Shown here: positions 35,425-43,313 of the stretch, piece after piece
How positions within the stretch are numbered: the stretch's first letter is position 1
Layout of the letters: every line of letters begins with the position of its first letter
Origin: Vibrio sp. Isolate34
GTDB lineage: Bacteria > Pseudomonadota > Gammaproteobacteria > Enterobacterales > Vibrionaceae
DNA: 64,000 bases
NCBI RefSeq assembly: GCF_022397915.1
Contig: NZ_JAKEUO010000002.1
Span: 317,863 to 381,862, forward strand
Direction: 5' to 3'
Translations under genes and position numbers: made by a program
Notes under the pieces: generated by a model
Databases searched by the model: none
Told to the model about the DNA's origin: nothing
What the model saw: the letters and a program-made list of their open reading frames with translations, nothing else

Positions 35425-36377
35425 GGCGTTTATCTTGCATCCTCACCTCAATCTTAACGGTCTTAATACCATCTGTTGTTTATGCAAATCAGCCTTTCAT
35501 CGATAAAGAGGCGGCTTGCCTATCAACCTGTGTGAGTCTTAATCAGCCAGCGAAAAGGGTGGTGGCGTTAAACTGGTCTGCAGCAGAGATGCTTTTATCT
35601 CTTGGTATAAAACCGGTCGGTATTACTGAAGGAAGAGGTTATCGAAAATGGCAAACCAACAATCCGAAATTGCCAGAAGATGTTGCAGAAGTAGGCCGCC
35701 GCCAAGAACCAAACTTAGCGGTTATCGCGAACCTAAAGCCAGATTTGATCGTTGGATATGACTTTCGACATCAGCGCTTGTACCCAGTACTGAACCAGAT
35801 CGCACCCACTCTGCTTTATCAGCAATTCCCAAGGTTAGATCAGCCGGAGTTTCGGTATTTCGAACAGGCTCAACACATATTTGCCACTCTGGCCGTCGTA
35901 ACAGGGACCGAGAGAAAAGCGGCTCTGATTTTGGACGATATGGATAAAACTCTCGTCAAGTTGCGTAAAGCGATTAAAGAGTCTGGTCTTGCTGGGACTT
36001 CGGTAACCTACGGCAAATTTGTGGGCATGGGATATGGGCTACGAATTTTTTCTAACCACAGTTTGGCAGGCTCAGTTGCTGAACAGTTGGGTCTGAACTA
36101 TCAGTGGCAGAGCACGTTGCCTGGTAAGGATTTTGTTCATCTTCAATTGGAACAGCTTCCGGGTGTTATTAATACTCATCTTCTACTAGCAGGTAATCAA
36201 ACCGATAGCGAACGGATGATTCGTTCTCCGGTTTGGCCATACTTGCCCTTCGTCAAACAAAACGCACTCTCTGAAGTAGAACCACTTTGGAGCTTTGGTG
36301 GGCCTAAGTCGATTGAGCGAATGGCTAGAGTATTTACAAAGTCACTGTTGGATTGGAAGGAGAAGAGCAATGGTTAG
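35421..36377 (+). CDS. vatD: Periplasmic ferric-siderophore-binding protein (VatD/FhuD type)
   Basis: A 318-residue class III substrate-binding protein. The ATG at 35421 (MRRLSCILTSIL) overlaps the preceding stop and has GGAGG upstream; the frame extends 6 codons further but without a better site. A signal peptide ends near VVYA at about residue 23. The family pattern is present: KRVVALNWSAAEMLLSLGIKPVG, VGRRQEPNLAVIANLKPDLIVGYD and a long bridging helix around LILDDMDKTLVKLRKAI. It would deliver ferri-aerobactin from IutA to the VatB permease. It overlaps the permease start by eight bases. Confidence 0.9.
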   Translation: MRRLSCILTSILTVLIPSVVYANQPFIDKEAACLSTCVSLNQPAKRVVALNWSAAEMLLSLGIKPVGITEGRGYRKWQTNNPKLPEDVAEVGRRQEPNLAVIANLKPDLIVGYDFRHQRLYPVLNQIAPTLLYQQFPRLDQPEFRYFEQAQHIFATLAVVTGTERKAALILDDMDKTLVKLRKAIKESGLAGTSVTYGKFVGMGYGLRIFSNHSLAGSVAEQLGLNYQWQSTLPGKDFVHLQLEQLPGVINTHLLLAGNQTDSERMIRSPVWPYLPFVKQNALSEVEPLWSFGGPKSIERMARVFTKSLLDWKEKSNG

Positions 36378-38301
36378 ATTTTTCAGCTGTTCATTGTTGG
36401 CATTGTCTCTCGTTGTCGCAGGCTACTTATATACGATTTCTCCTATCTCAGATCCGCAATTGAGCCAAGTGATGTTTGACGCCATTTGGCTTCCGACAGT
36501 AGGAATGGCGATTGTAACAGGGTCATTGTTAGCCAGTTCTGGCGTATTAATTCAAGTATCACTCGACAATGATTTTGCTTCTCCTTCGACGTTAGGTGTT
36601 GCCTCCGGCGCTCTACTTGGCGCTGTTCTAGCAAGAGTATTTTATCCTGAGGGCGGGCTCATCTTTGTCTGGTGTAGCGCATTTCTAGGCAGTGTTGCGA
36701 TTGCCTCTCTTGTCGTTATGGTGGGTCGACTTATTGGTGGAGGAAAACTGCCAATAGTGTTAGTTGGTATGGCTATTGGGCTTGGTGCTGGTGCAGTTGC
36801 TTCTGTATTTTTGCTTTACTTCGAGCATGAAACGGATGGGCTGTTCCTATGGGGGAGTGGGCAAGTCCTACAAAGCTCATCTGAAGCATTTAAACAGTTT
36901 TCTTTACCGGCTTTTATTACGTTGGCGCTGAGTGTCGCCGTGCTGCCTAAGCTTTCACTGTTTCAGCTTGGTGAAATACATGCGCATGCTTTGGGTTTAT
37001 CAGTAAATCGATGGCGTTGGGTGATTTTGCTCCTTGCTATTTCTCAAGCGGCTCTGGCAACTGCGATGGTTGGTATGATTGGTTTTATTGGGCTTATGGC
37101 TCCCCATTTGGCTCGTTATTTAACGGTGAACAAATACCAAGGTCGAAGTGTTACAAGCCTTTGGCTTTTATCCTTAGTCATTGGCGCGATGTTAGTACTG
37201 CTGGCCGAATGGTGTTCAAGAAGCCTGCTGTTCTTAGGTTATCGATTACCAACTGGTGCTTTTGCTGCGCTTTTGGGCGCACCATTCTTTTTACTCCTTT
37301 TATTTGGAAAGAGTGGGCGAGCGCTTGCTGCTACAGAAGATCAAGTGATTGGTCTACGTCCATTGTTAAAGCTTTCACCAAGTCATGTGTTACTGGTTCT
37401 CGGTGTGATTCTTATCATGACAGTGGGTTACTGGTCTGAACCAAGTAATAATATTGGTTCTGATTGGGTGATGAGCAGGATTGTTTTAGCAGGACTTGCA
37501 GGCTTTGCATTGGCTTGCGGGGGGACTTTGCTACAAACACTATTCAGAAACCCGTTAGCAAGCCCTGATATTTCAGGGGTCAGTACCAGTTCAGTTTTAA
37601 TGATCGCTTGTCTGCTGGTGGTTTTCCCGGGAGCCAGTCACAGCATGATCGTATTAGCCGGTTTAACCGGTGCTCTCGCCGTTATAGCGCTCCTTTTTTG
37701 GGGGCTCAAATCACAACTTAGCGTCTCTCAACTCGCGCTGTTTGGGATTGTCATTTCTGCATTTACTGGCACAGCCACTCACATCTTGTTGACTTTCGGT
37801 AGTACAACATCAACGGTCACTCTCATGTGGTTGTCCGGTACGACTTATGGCGCGTCTGCTGAAAGCATTATGCCTTTAGCCGTTACGCTCGCTTTGTCAC
37901 TCATTGCTATGGTTCCTATTCTACGAAGCCTAGACATCATGCCTTTGGGAGAAGTCATTCCTCAAGTCGTGGGGATTGCTCTTACCCCTTATCGTCTAGT
38001 GCTGCTCGGGGTTGCTGCTCTATTAACGGCGGTTGCAATATCAACTGTTGGTGCAATTAGCTTCGTTGGCTTGTTAGCGCCACATTGCGCGCGTCTATTG
38101 GGTTTATATCGTCATGTTCATCTGATTCCCGCCGCGGGTCTTACTGGTGCATCTCTTTTAATTTGGGCTGACGGAATAGGACGCAGTCTTATGCCTCCTT
38201 CTGAAATAGCAGCAGGCTTGGTCGTGTCTATTTTAGGGAGCCTTTACTTCTTACTCTTACTACTAATCGGATATCGAAAACAACGTCATGGAATTGATTA
38301 A
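36370..38301 (+). CDS. vatB: Fused double-domain siderophore permease (VatB/FhuB type)
   Basis: A 643-residue inner-membrane permease made of two BtuC/FecCD-like halves in one chain, as in E. coli FhuB (660). The half-specific motifs repeat: GVLIQVSLDNDFASPSTLGVASGA against GTLLQTLFRNPLASPDISGVSTSS (each shown only to its core: NDFASPSTLGVASG and RNPLASPDISGVST), and GFIGLMAPHLAR against SFVGLLAPHCARLL. About 18-20 membrane helices are expected. The ATG at 36370 has AAGGAG upstream and overlaps vatD by eight bases. Its 3' end overlaps the nitroreductase gene by 14 bases. It forms the ferri-hydroxamate channel with VatC. Confidence 0.92.
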   Translation: MVRFFSCSLLALSLVVAGYLYTISPISDPQLSQVMFDAIWLPTVGMAIVTGSLLASSGVLIQVSLDNDFASPSTLGVASGALLGAVLARVFYPEGGLIFVWCSAFLGSVAIASLVVMVGRLIGGGKLPIVLVGMAIGLGAGAVASVFLLYFEHETDGLFLWGSGQVLQSSSEAFKQFSLPAFITLALSVAVLPKLSLFQLGEIHAHALGLSVNRWRWVILLLAISQAALATAMVGMIGFIGLMAPHLARYLTVNKYQGRSVTSLWLLSLVIGAMLVLLAEWCSRSLLFLGYRLPTGAFAALLGAPFFLLLLFGKSGRALAATEDQVIGLRPLLKLSPSHVLLVLGVILIMTVGYWSEPSNNIGSDWVMSRIVLAGLAGFALACGGTLLQTLFRNPLASPDISGVSTSSVLMIACLLVVFPGASHSMIVLAGLTGALAVIALLFWGLKSQLSVSQLALFGIVISAFTGTATHILLTFGSTTSTVTLMWLSGTTYGASAESIMPLAVTLALSLIAMVPILRSLDIMPLGEVIPQVVGIALTPYRLVLLGVAALLTAVAISTVGAISFVGLLAPHCARLLGLYRHVHLIPAAGLTGASLLIWADGIGRSLMPPSEIAAGLVVSILGSLYFLLLLLIGYRKQRHGID

Positions 38302-38863
38302 ATTTCTTCAACAACGTGTCTCTTATCATGTTCATGAGTTATCTCTACCAGCTCCGGCTGGGTGTGATTTAGAGACCATACTGCAAACCGCAATGAGTAC
38401 TCCAGATCATGGGAATCTTAACCCTTGGCATTTTTTAGTGATAGAACGTGAACAAGTTGAAGCACTGGTTGAACTACTGAGTGCCGCATGGGTTGCGTCT
38501 GAGGTGAATATAGATAAAGGGCAAGTCAAACGGCTATCAAGTTATTTACGTCAAGCTCCGATGCTGGTGCTGGTCTCTGCAGAGATCAAACCACACAAAG
38601 AGATCTCACAACAAGATCAGATCCTTTCTGCGGCTGCAGCATGTCAAATGATACTCCTAGCAGCGGATGCGAGTGGTTACGGTGGCGTTTGGTATTCGAC
38701 GGAAGCCGTGGATCTGCCAAATGTGAAAGAACATCTGCACCTTAATGAGAGTCATGTTCCTGTGGGGTTCTTGGTGCTAGGTACACCTGCAGAAACACGT
38801 AAAAAGCGTAGACGATGCGCAAAACCGCTGACATCAAAATGGTCGCCACAGACGACCTATTAA
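38288..38863 (+). CDS. Nitroreductase-family flavoprotein (YdjA-like) inside the aerobactin operon
   Basis: A 191-residue FMN-dependent nitroreductase-fold protein similar in layout to E. coli YdjA: STPDHGNLNPWHFLVIE near residue 38 (flavin and substrate loop), ASGYGGVWYST near residue 135, and VGFLVLGTP near residue 158. Such enzymes reduce nitro groups, quinones or other acceptors with NAD(P)H. It overlaps vatB by 14 bases and precedes iucA-iucB, so it is translationally coupled into the siderophore operon. A role in reducing ferri-aerobactin after import, or in flavin supply to IucD, is inference. The C-terminus is basic (KKRRRCAKPL). Confidence 0.88.
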   Translation: MELIKFLQQRVSYHVHELSLPAPAGCDLETILQTAMSTPDHGNLNPWHFLVIEREQVEALVELLSAAWVASEVNIDKGQVKRLSSYLRQAPMLVLVSAEIKPHKEISQQDQILSAAAACQMILLAADASGYGGVWYSTEAVDLPNVKEHLHLNESHVPVGFLVLGTPAETRKKRRRCAKPLTSKWSPQTTY

Positions 38864-38895
38864 ATAATGAAATAAATCCTAAGAGATAGAGTTAA

Positions 38896-39111
38896 ATGAC
38901 ACATTTACTTACGATGCAGCACTTCCTAAATAGCTTGCTGCTTGAAACATCTGAATATCAAATTAAGGGCAACAGTATTTATGTTGATTTGAACTGTCAT
39001 GGGCAATTAGAGATTCCTCTTACCTATGTATCTGCCTCAGGTCGTCATCGATATAGTGGAAAAGTACTGCTTCGAGAGCTAGATAAATTATCACAAATAC
39101 CGTTTTCTTAA
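38896..39111 (+). CDS. IucA N-terminal fragment ahead of the in-frame stop
   Basis: A 71-residue fragment: MTHLLTMQHFLNSLLLETSEY aligns (first 20 residues at most quoted: LTMQHFLNSLLLETSEY) with the E. coli IucA N-terminus around its CFLNSLIRET segment, and LTYVSASGRHRYSGK with the following strands. It ends at the TAA at 39109-39111. It has no function of its own that I can see. The ATG at 38896 is preceded by AAGAGATAGAG. Confidence 0.7.
   Translation: MTHLLTMQHFLNSLLLETSEYQIKGNSIYVDLNCHGQLEIPLTYVSASGRHRYSGKVLLRELDKLSQIPFS
39109..39111 (+). other. In-frame TAA stop in iucA-iucB (codon 72)
   Basis: The sequence CCG TTT TCT TAA GCT GCT TCT TTG TTG GTT is in frame with the upstream ATG at 38896 and the downstream IucA frame (offset 225 bases, divisible by three). 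Confidence 0.95.
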
Positions 39112-39120
39112 GCTGCTTCT

Positions 39121-41580
39121 TTGTTGGTTGAACGTTACTTCCCTGAAGTTGATAAAGATAAAAAAACGCTGTTTATACAACGTGTTGAAAGCTCAAATGA
39201 TTATGTAACGCGAGCATCTTCCGCATTGGCTTTGCGTCAATCTAAACATGATTTGCAAGGTTTTATTACATTGGAACAGGCACTTAGTGGTGGACACAGT
39301 ATGCATCCAGCACCTAAGTGTAATGAACCTCTGACCCAACAAGAGCAAGAAGCGTACTTACCTGAATTCGCCGGTGAATTTGCAGTGGAATGGTTTGCCG
39401 TAAAAGAAGATAAGCTCGCTGGCGAATACGTTTGCGGATGTTTGAAATATGAACTAAAAGAAATGTTTCTGAGCGGCCACACTCAAGGTGGTTCTTCATT
39501 ACCAGGTGCAGAGTGGGTGCCAATTCCCATGCATCCGCTCCAAGCAAGAGAGTGGCGAAAAGCACAAGCAAATTGTCAGGTTCTGCAGGCTTATACCCTT
39601 GATTTAGGTCTAAGGAGCGATGGGTGGACAGCAACATCTTCCTCTCGTGCTATTTATCATCCGAATTGTAAATGGATGCTAAAGGTATCCTTACCGGTTC
39701 GCTTGACTAATTCTCTGCGTCTTATGACCGAGCCTGAAGCGAGGCGAGGGACTCAATTTAGTAAGTTGATGAAAACTGCAGCAGGAGAGGAATTAAAACA
39801 ACGTTTGAACTTCGCCAATTTTATTGAAGAGCCTATGTGGTGTTCTATTGTCGGAAAGGATCAAGCTGTCCTAGATCTACCGCTGGTATGCTTTAGAGTG
39901 AACCCTTTCTTTGTTGAAGCTGAACAAGTATCTGATTCTATCGCGAGTCGTTTCCACATGTTGGCAACACTAAATCAAGACGCAGTCGGTGATAAGGCCA
40001 GTGAGCTCGAACAGTGGATTCGACAGTGTGCCCAAACCCAAGGACAAAGCCTTGAACTCGCAGCGAGGCACTGGATGAGCGCATTTATGGAAAAGGTCAT
40101 TGCGCCAATCTGTGTCGCGCGTGCTGACTATGGCATTGTGATGCTTGCTCATCAGCAAAACTTAATGGTTGAAGTTGAGCAAGGTTTGCCTGTTGGCGTT
40201 GCGGTTCGAGACTGTCAAGGTTTTGGTCTAACGTCACTTGCAATGGATGTGTTCTCTGATGTTTTGGAACGTGAGCAATCGGAATACTTTATGGAAGCTG
40301 GAGAGCTTAACCCTTATCACGCTTACTATGTTATTGGAAACTCTCTACTAAATACGATTGCGGCCATTGGAGCGCTAGGATTTATTGAAGAAACTAATTT
40401 ATGGGCATTATGCCGCAATCAGTTTGACGCCTTATCCAAGCTAAACCCTAAAGATGACTCTTTTTATCACTACATTCTTAACTCGCCAACCTTACGGTGG
40501 AAACGCAACTTTATGTGCTTCTTATCGGGGTTTAATGAAGCCACGATGAAAGATCCATCAATCATTTACTGCGATGTCGCTAATCCACTTGCTTGGAAAG
40601 AGTCAGAAAATGAAGGAGTACGTATCCACAAACCACTTCCTTCAGGTCGAACTGTCACAATACTTGATCGAGAGAGTTCGGATGGGACTCTGACTTTCAC
40701 TCTCATCGAATATGGCGAAGTAGTTGCTCAATTTAGTGCGGAAAGAGAAGGTGGGAAGACTGGCGCGTTAACGTGCAACACAACTGACGTCAATGATTCC
40801 ATGTTTTGGTGGAGTGCTGTTGAACACACTCTTTTCTCTATGGATCTAAATCGTATTAAAGTGACCAACTGGCCAGGTGGAGAAAAGACGATTGATTTCA
40901 GCGAGTTTTTAGAGTCAGCACCAATTTGGTTGCATACAGCTCAGGACTCGAACCCTCTTGTATTAACGACAGCAGAGAATGGTTCGACACATCCTATTCG
41001 ACCCGCTCACCCTGAAGGTATCGTTTTTCAGCGATATTACTACCACTTGAAACGTACTGTTACCTTGAGAGTGGTTGATATCGCTAGGGACTTAAACATA
41101 TTCCATCGTTGGCACAATGAGCCTTCTGTTGCTCAAATGTGGGAGCTAGAGGGAGAGTTGTCGACACATCTAAACTATCTTGATCAGCAAAAACAGGACA
41201 AGCATGCCTACGGTGTGATCGGGGAGTTTGATGGTGTGCCTTTCGGTTATTTTGAAATCTACTGGGCAGCCGAAGACAGAATAGGTCCATTTTACGAGTT
41301 CGGATTGTTTGATAAAGGCGTGCATATGCTGGTGGGCAACTTAGCCTATAGAGGACTTCCTTACTTTGATACTTGGGGAAGGTCAGTTGTTCAATACTGT
41401 TTCATGCAGGAACCAAGAATGGAGTCTGTGGTCGGTGAGCCAAGAGCCGATAACCATCGAGTGCTCAAGTTGAACTCGCGAGTAGGGATGCAAAAATTGT
41501 TTGAATTTGATTTTCCTCATAAACGTTCAGCGTTCATTTTGTGCGGTAGAAAACGCTTCTTTGAGCAGTTTGCATTTTAG
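39121..41580 (+). CDS. iucA-iucB: IucA (most) fused to IucB, downstream of the in-frame stop
   Basis: The remaining 819 residues, starting at a TTG ten bases after the stop, without a Shine-Dalgarno. The IucA part carries GGHSMHPAPKCNEPL, WVPIPMHPLQAREW, TSSSRAIYHPNCKWMLKVSLPVRLTNSLR (core: SLPVRLTNSLR), YGIVMLAHQQNLMVE, VRDCQGFGL and KDPSIIYCDVANPL, covering the ATP and citrate sites. The IucB part shows the GNAT landmarks FHRWHNEPSVAQMWE, YFEIYWAAEDRIG, VGEPRADNHRVL and FDFPHKRSAFIL. IucB acetylates N6-hydroxylysine and IucA joins the product to citrate, so the fusion would channel the intermediate. It lacks the N-terminal 70-odd residues of the synthetase fold. Confidence 0.85.
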   Translation: MLVERYFPEVDKDKKTLFIQRVESSNDYVTRASSALALRQSKHDLQGFITLEQALSGGHSMHPAPKCNEPLTQQEQEAYLPEFAGEFAVEWFAVKEDKLAGEYVCGCLKYELKEMFLSGHTQGGSSLPGAEWVPIPMHPLQAREWRKAQANCQVLQAYTLDLGLRSDGWTATSSSRAIYHPNCKWMLKVSLPVRLTNSLRLMTEPEARRGTQFSKLMKTAAGEELKQRLNFANFIEEPMWCSIVGKDQAVLDLPLVCFRVNPFFVEAEQVSDSIASRFHMLATLNQDAVGDKASELEQWIRQCAQTQGQSLELAARHWMSAFMEKVIAPICVARADYGIVMLAHQQNLMVEVEQGLPVGVAVRDCQGFGLTSLAMDVFSDVLEREQSEYFMEAGELNPYHAYYVIGNSLLNTIAAIGALGFIEETNLWALCRNQFDALSKLNPKDDSFYHYILNSPTLRWKRNFMCFLSGFNEATMKDPSIIYCDVANPLAWKESENEGVRIHKPLPSGRTVTILDRESSDGTLTFTLIEYGEVVAQFSAEREGGKTGALTCNTTDVNDSMFWWSAVEHTLFSMDLNRIKVTNWPGGEKTIDFSEFLESAPIWLHTAQDSNPLVLTTAENGSTHPIRPAHPEGIVFQRYYYHLKRTVTLRVVDIARDLNIFHRWHNEPSVAQMWELEGELSTHLNYLDQQKQDKHAYGVIGEFDGVPFGYFEIYWAAEDRIGPFYEFGLFDKGVHMLVGNLAYRGLPYFDTWGRSVVQYCFMQEPRMESVVGEPRADNHRVLKLNSRVGMQKLFEFDFPHKRSAFILCGRKRFFEQFAF

Positions 41581-41606
41581 ATATTTCGTATTGAAAAGGG
41601 AAAATA

Positions 41607-42932
41607 ATGAAGAACGATAACAAACGTTTCGAGATGGACATTATTTATGATGTGATTGGTGTCGGCCTAGGTCCATTTAACTTAAGTATTGCCGCTTTAG
41701 CAGCCCAAAAACCTGAACTAAACACGCTATTTCTAGATAAACGTTCTCACTTTGCATGGCATCCAGGGTTGCTACTAGACAATGCAAAAATGCAAACATC
41801 ATTCTTAAAAGATTTAGTGACTGCGGTTGACCCAACTAGCCCTTACAGTTTTCTCAACTATTTAGTCTTGAACAGAAAGTTCTACCCGTTTATGGCTTCG
41901 GGGCAGAACACGATAGGACGTTTAGAGTTTTCAGATTATATGGGGTGGGTGGCGAATCAACTACCCAATGTAAAATTTAGCCAAGAAGTCATTCATATTG
42001 AAAACAACGATGGTTTATTCAAGGTAGTAACGGAAAACCACATCTTTTATGCAAAAAACCTTGTCATGGGAACCGGTGTTGTACCAACCGTTCCTGAATG
42101 TGCAATGCTACACATGGGTGATGAGTGCTTTCATGCCAGTGAGCTAGCTTTGCGTGCTCCTCAATTTGAAGGTAAACGAGTTGCAGTGATCGGCGGAGGG
42201 CAAACGGGAGCAGATGTTTTCCAACATAGTTTTGATCAACAGTTCGGTGCGTTATCTGAGCTTCATTGGGTGTCGAGAAGAGCGAATATCGAGGTACTTG
42301 ATGAAGGTTGCTTTACTGACCAGTATTTCATGCCAGATTATGTGAATGGATTCTATCAACTTGAGCAAGAAGTGAAAGATAGCGAAGTAGGGCGACAAAA
42401 GCTAACCAGTGATGGGATTACAAGCGAGTGCCTTCAAGGGATCTATCAGCGTTTGTATCATGATAAGTTTGTGTTGAGAAATAGACCATGGTGGAGCATT
42501 CAACCAAGCCGCTCCTTAATCGAGATGCAACGTGATAGCACAGGTTACCAATTGAAACTTGAACATAGCTTAACAGGCGAAGTATCACAGATTTCAGCGG
42601 ATGTTGTTGTGCTGTGCACTGGTTTTAAGCGGGTAACACCAAGCTGTTTAAACGCGTTACATGAACAAATCAAGTGGGATTATCATGGACGTCCTAAATT
42701 GGCAGAAGACTTCTCTGTAGAGTGGGATGGTGGGGAGCATAATCGTATCTATATGGTTAATACTGGTATGGGGAGTCATGGTATCGCAGAGCCACAATTA
42801 AGCTTAGCTGCGTGGCGAGGTGCCAAAATACTCAACAGCATCGCACAGAAAAACCTCTACGACCCGGTCGAGCACAGCTGTGTAGTTGATTGGGGATTAG
42901 AGCCTAGCAAACAACAGAAAGAGCTCTGCTGA
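41607..42932 (+). CDS. iucD: L-lysine N6-monooxygenase IucD
   Basis: A 441-residue FAD- and NADPH-dependent enzyme that hydroxylates lysine N6, the first step of aerobactin synthesis. It aligns along its length with E. coli IucD: FAD loop GVGLGPFNLSIAAL near residue 16, FAWHPGLLLDNAKMQTSFLKDLVTAVDPTSPYSFLNYL (cores: WHPGLLLDNAKMQ and DPTSPYSFLNYL), the NADPH loop VIGGGQTGADVF, LDEGCFTDQYFMPDYVNGF, and the late substrate motif ATG-like CTGFKR with HGIAEPQLSLAAWRGAKIL. AAAAGGG lies upstream of the ATG. It is last in the operon, 26 bases after iucA-iucB, and a hairpin follows its stop. Confidence 0.95.
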   Translation: MKNDNKRFEMDIIYDVIGVGLGPFNLSIAALAAQKPELNTLFLDKRSHFAWHPGLLLDNAKMQTSFLKDLVTAVDPTSPYSFLNYLVLNRKFYPFMASGQNTIGRLEFSDYMGWVANQLPNVKFSQEVIHIENNDGLFKVVTENHIFYAKNLVMGTGVVPTVPECAMLHMGDECFHASELALRAPQFEGKRVAVIGGGQTGADVFQHSFDQQFGALSELHWVSRRANIEVLDEGCFTDQYFMPDYVNGFYQLEQEVKDSEVGRQKLTSDGITSECLQGIYQRLYHDKFVLRNRPWWSIQPSRSLIEMQRDSTGYQLKLEHSLTGEVSQISADVVVLCTGFKRVTPSCLNALHEQIKWDYHGRPKLAEDFSVEWDGGEHNRIYMVNTGMGSHGIAEPQLSLAAWRGAKILNSIAQKNLYDPVEHSCVVDWGLEPSKQQKELC

Positions 42933-42972
42933 TTTCGAGAGTGCCCTAAATTCTGCGTAACTGTTCAAACTT

Positions 42973-43003
42973 AAGCCTTTCATGCGAATGAGAGGCTTGT
43001 TTG
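42973..43003 (+). terminator. Terminator-like hairpin after iucD
   Basis: An 11-bp stem (AAGCCTTTCAT with ATGAGAGGCTT, one G-T pair) with a GCGA loop, followed by GTTTGCT. The T-run is weak. Confidence 0.6.
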
Positions 43004-43313
43004 CTATGTTAACTGGGGAGGTAAATACCACTAAACTAGAGAAAGCTTCTCAATCTATAAAAGCGAGTTCATTAACCTTTGTTAATTGGTCAATGTTACT
43101 GGTGAAAACGCTCACTTTAAAGCGACGCTCGTTTCCACTCGTTACTCATTTCGTTCGATCTATGTAATAGAAAGTTAAAATTGTTCCTTTTTTGGGGTTT
43201 ACATCATTTGGTAATAAAGCCACTATGAATTCACGAAGAATAGACAAGTAAAGCTGTTCACCAGTGGGTTTAGGAATCAAACCTTCTGCTCAATAGCTGA
43301 TTTAGAGGAAGTA
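43004..43313. other. Intergenic region between the aerobactin locus and aroC
   Basis: About 310 bases. A 61-codon frame at 42982-43167 has no ribosome site and no family features and is not called. I see no integrase remnant and no copy of the tRNA-Arg 3' end. An AT-rich stretch near 43170-43220 probably holds the aroC promoter. Confidence 0.5.

Larger units (their letters stand above)
38896..41580 (+). pseudogene. iucA-iucB: iucA-iucB fusion gene interrupted by an in-frame TAA
   Basis: Read in one frame, this locus encodes about 894 positions: an IucA-like NIS synthetase (1 to about 570) fused to an IucB-like N6-hydroxylysine acetyltransferase (about 575-894). A single TAA at 39109-39111 (codon 72) breaks it; the codons on both sides continue the IucA alignment without a shift or gap, so one base change (for example from CAA) would restore it. 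All downstream motifs look intact, which points to a recent nonsense mutation, a base-calling error or readthrough. As written, the only full product is lost and any activity needs reinitiation downstream. Confidence 0.8.

Noticed and set aside
38896..41580. Two independent genes separated by a normal stop
   Set aside because: The 71-residue piece matches the IucA N-terminus and the downstream piece lacks it; frame is shared and there is no ribosome site between.
29368..42932. Vibrioferrin (pvs/pvu) or another NIS siderophore cluster
   Set aside because: A lysine N6-monooxygenase matching IucD and an IucB-type acetyltransferase are present, and the decarboxylase and ligase genes of vibrioferrin are absent. 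IutA similarity in the plug also points to aerobactin.
42982..43167. 61-codon open frame after iucD
   Set aside because: It begins inside the iucD terminator hairpin, has no ribosome site and no recognisable features.
29099..43313. Integrative island with att sites bounded by tRNA-Arg
   Set aside because: No integrase or transposase gene is present and I could not find a copy of the tRNA 3' end near aroC. The insertion idea stays an inference.
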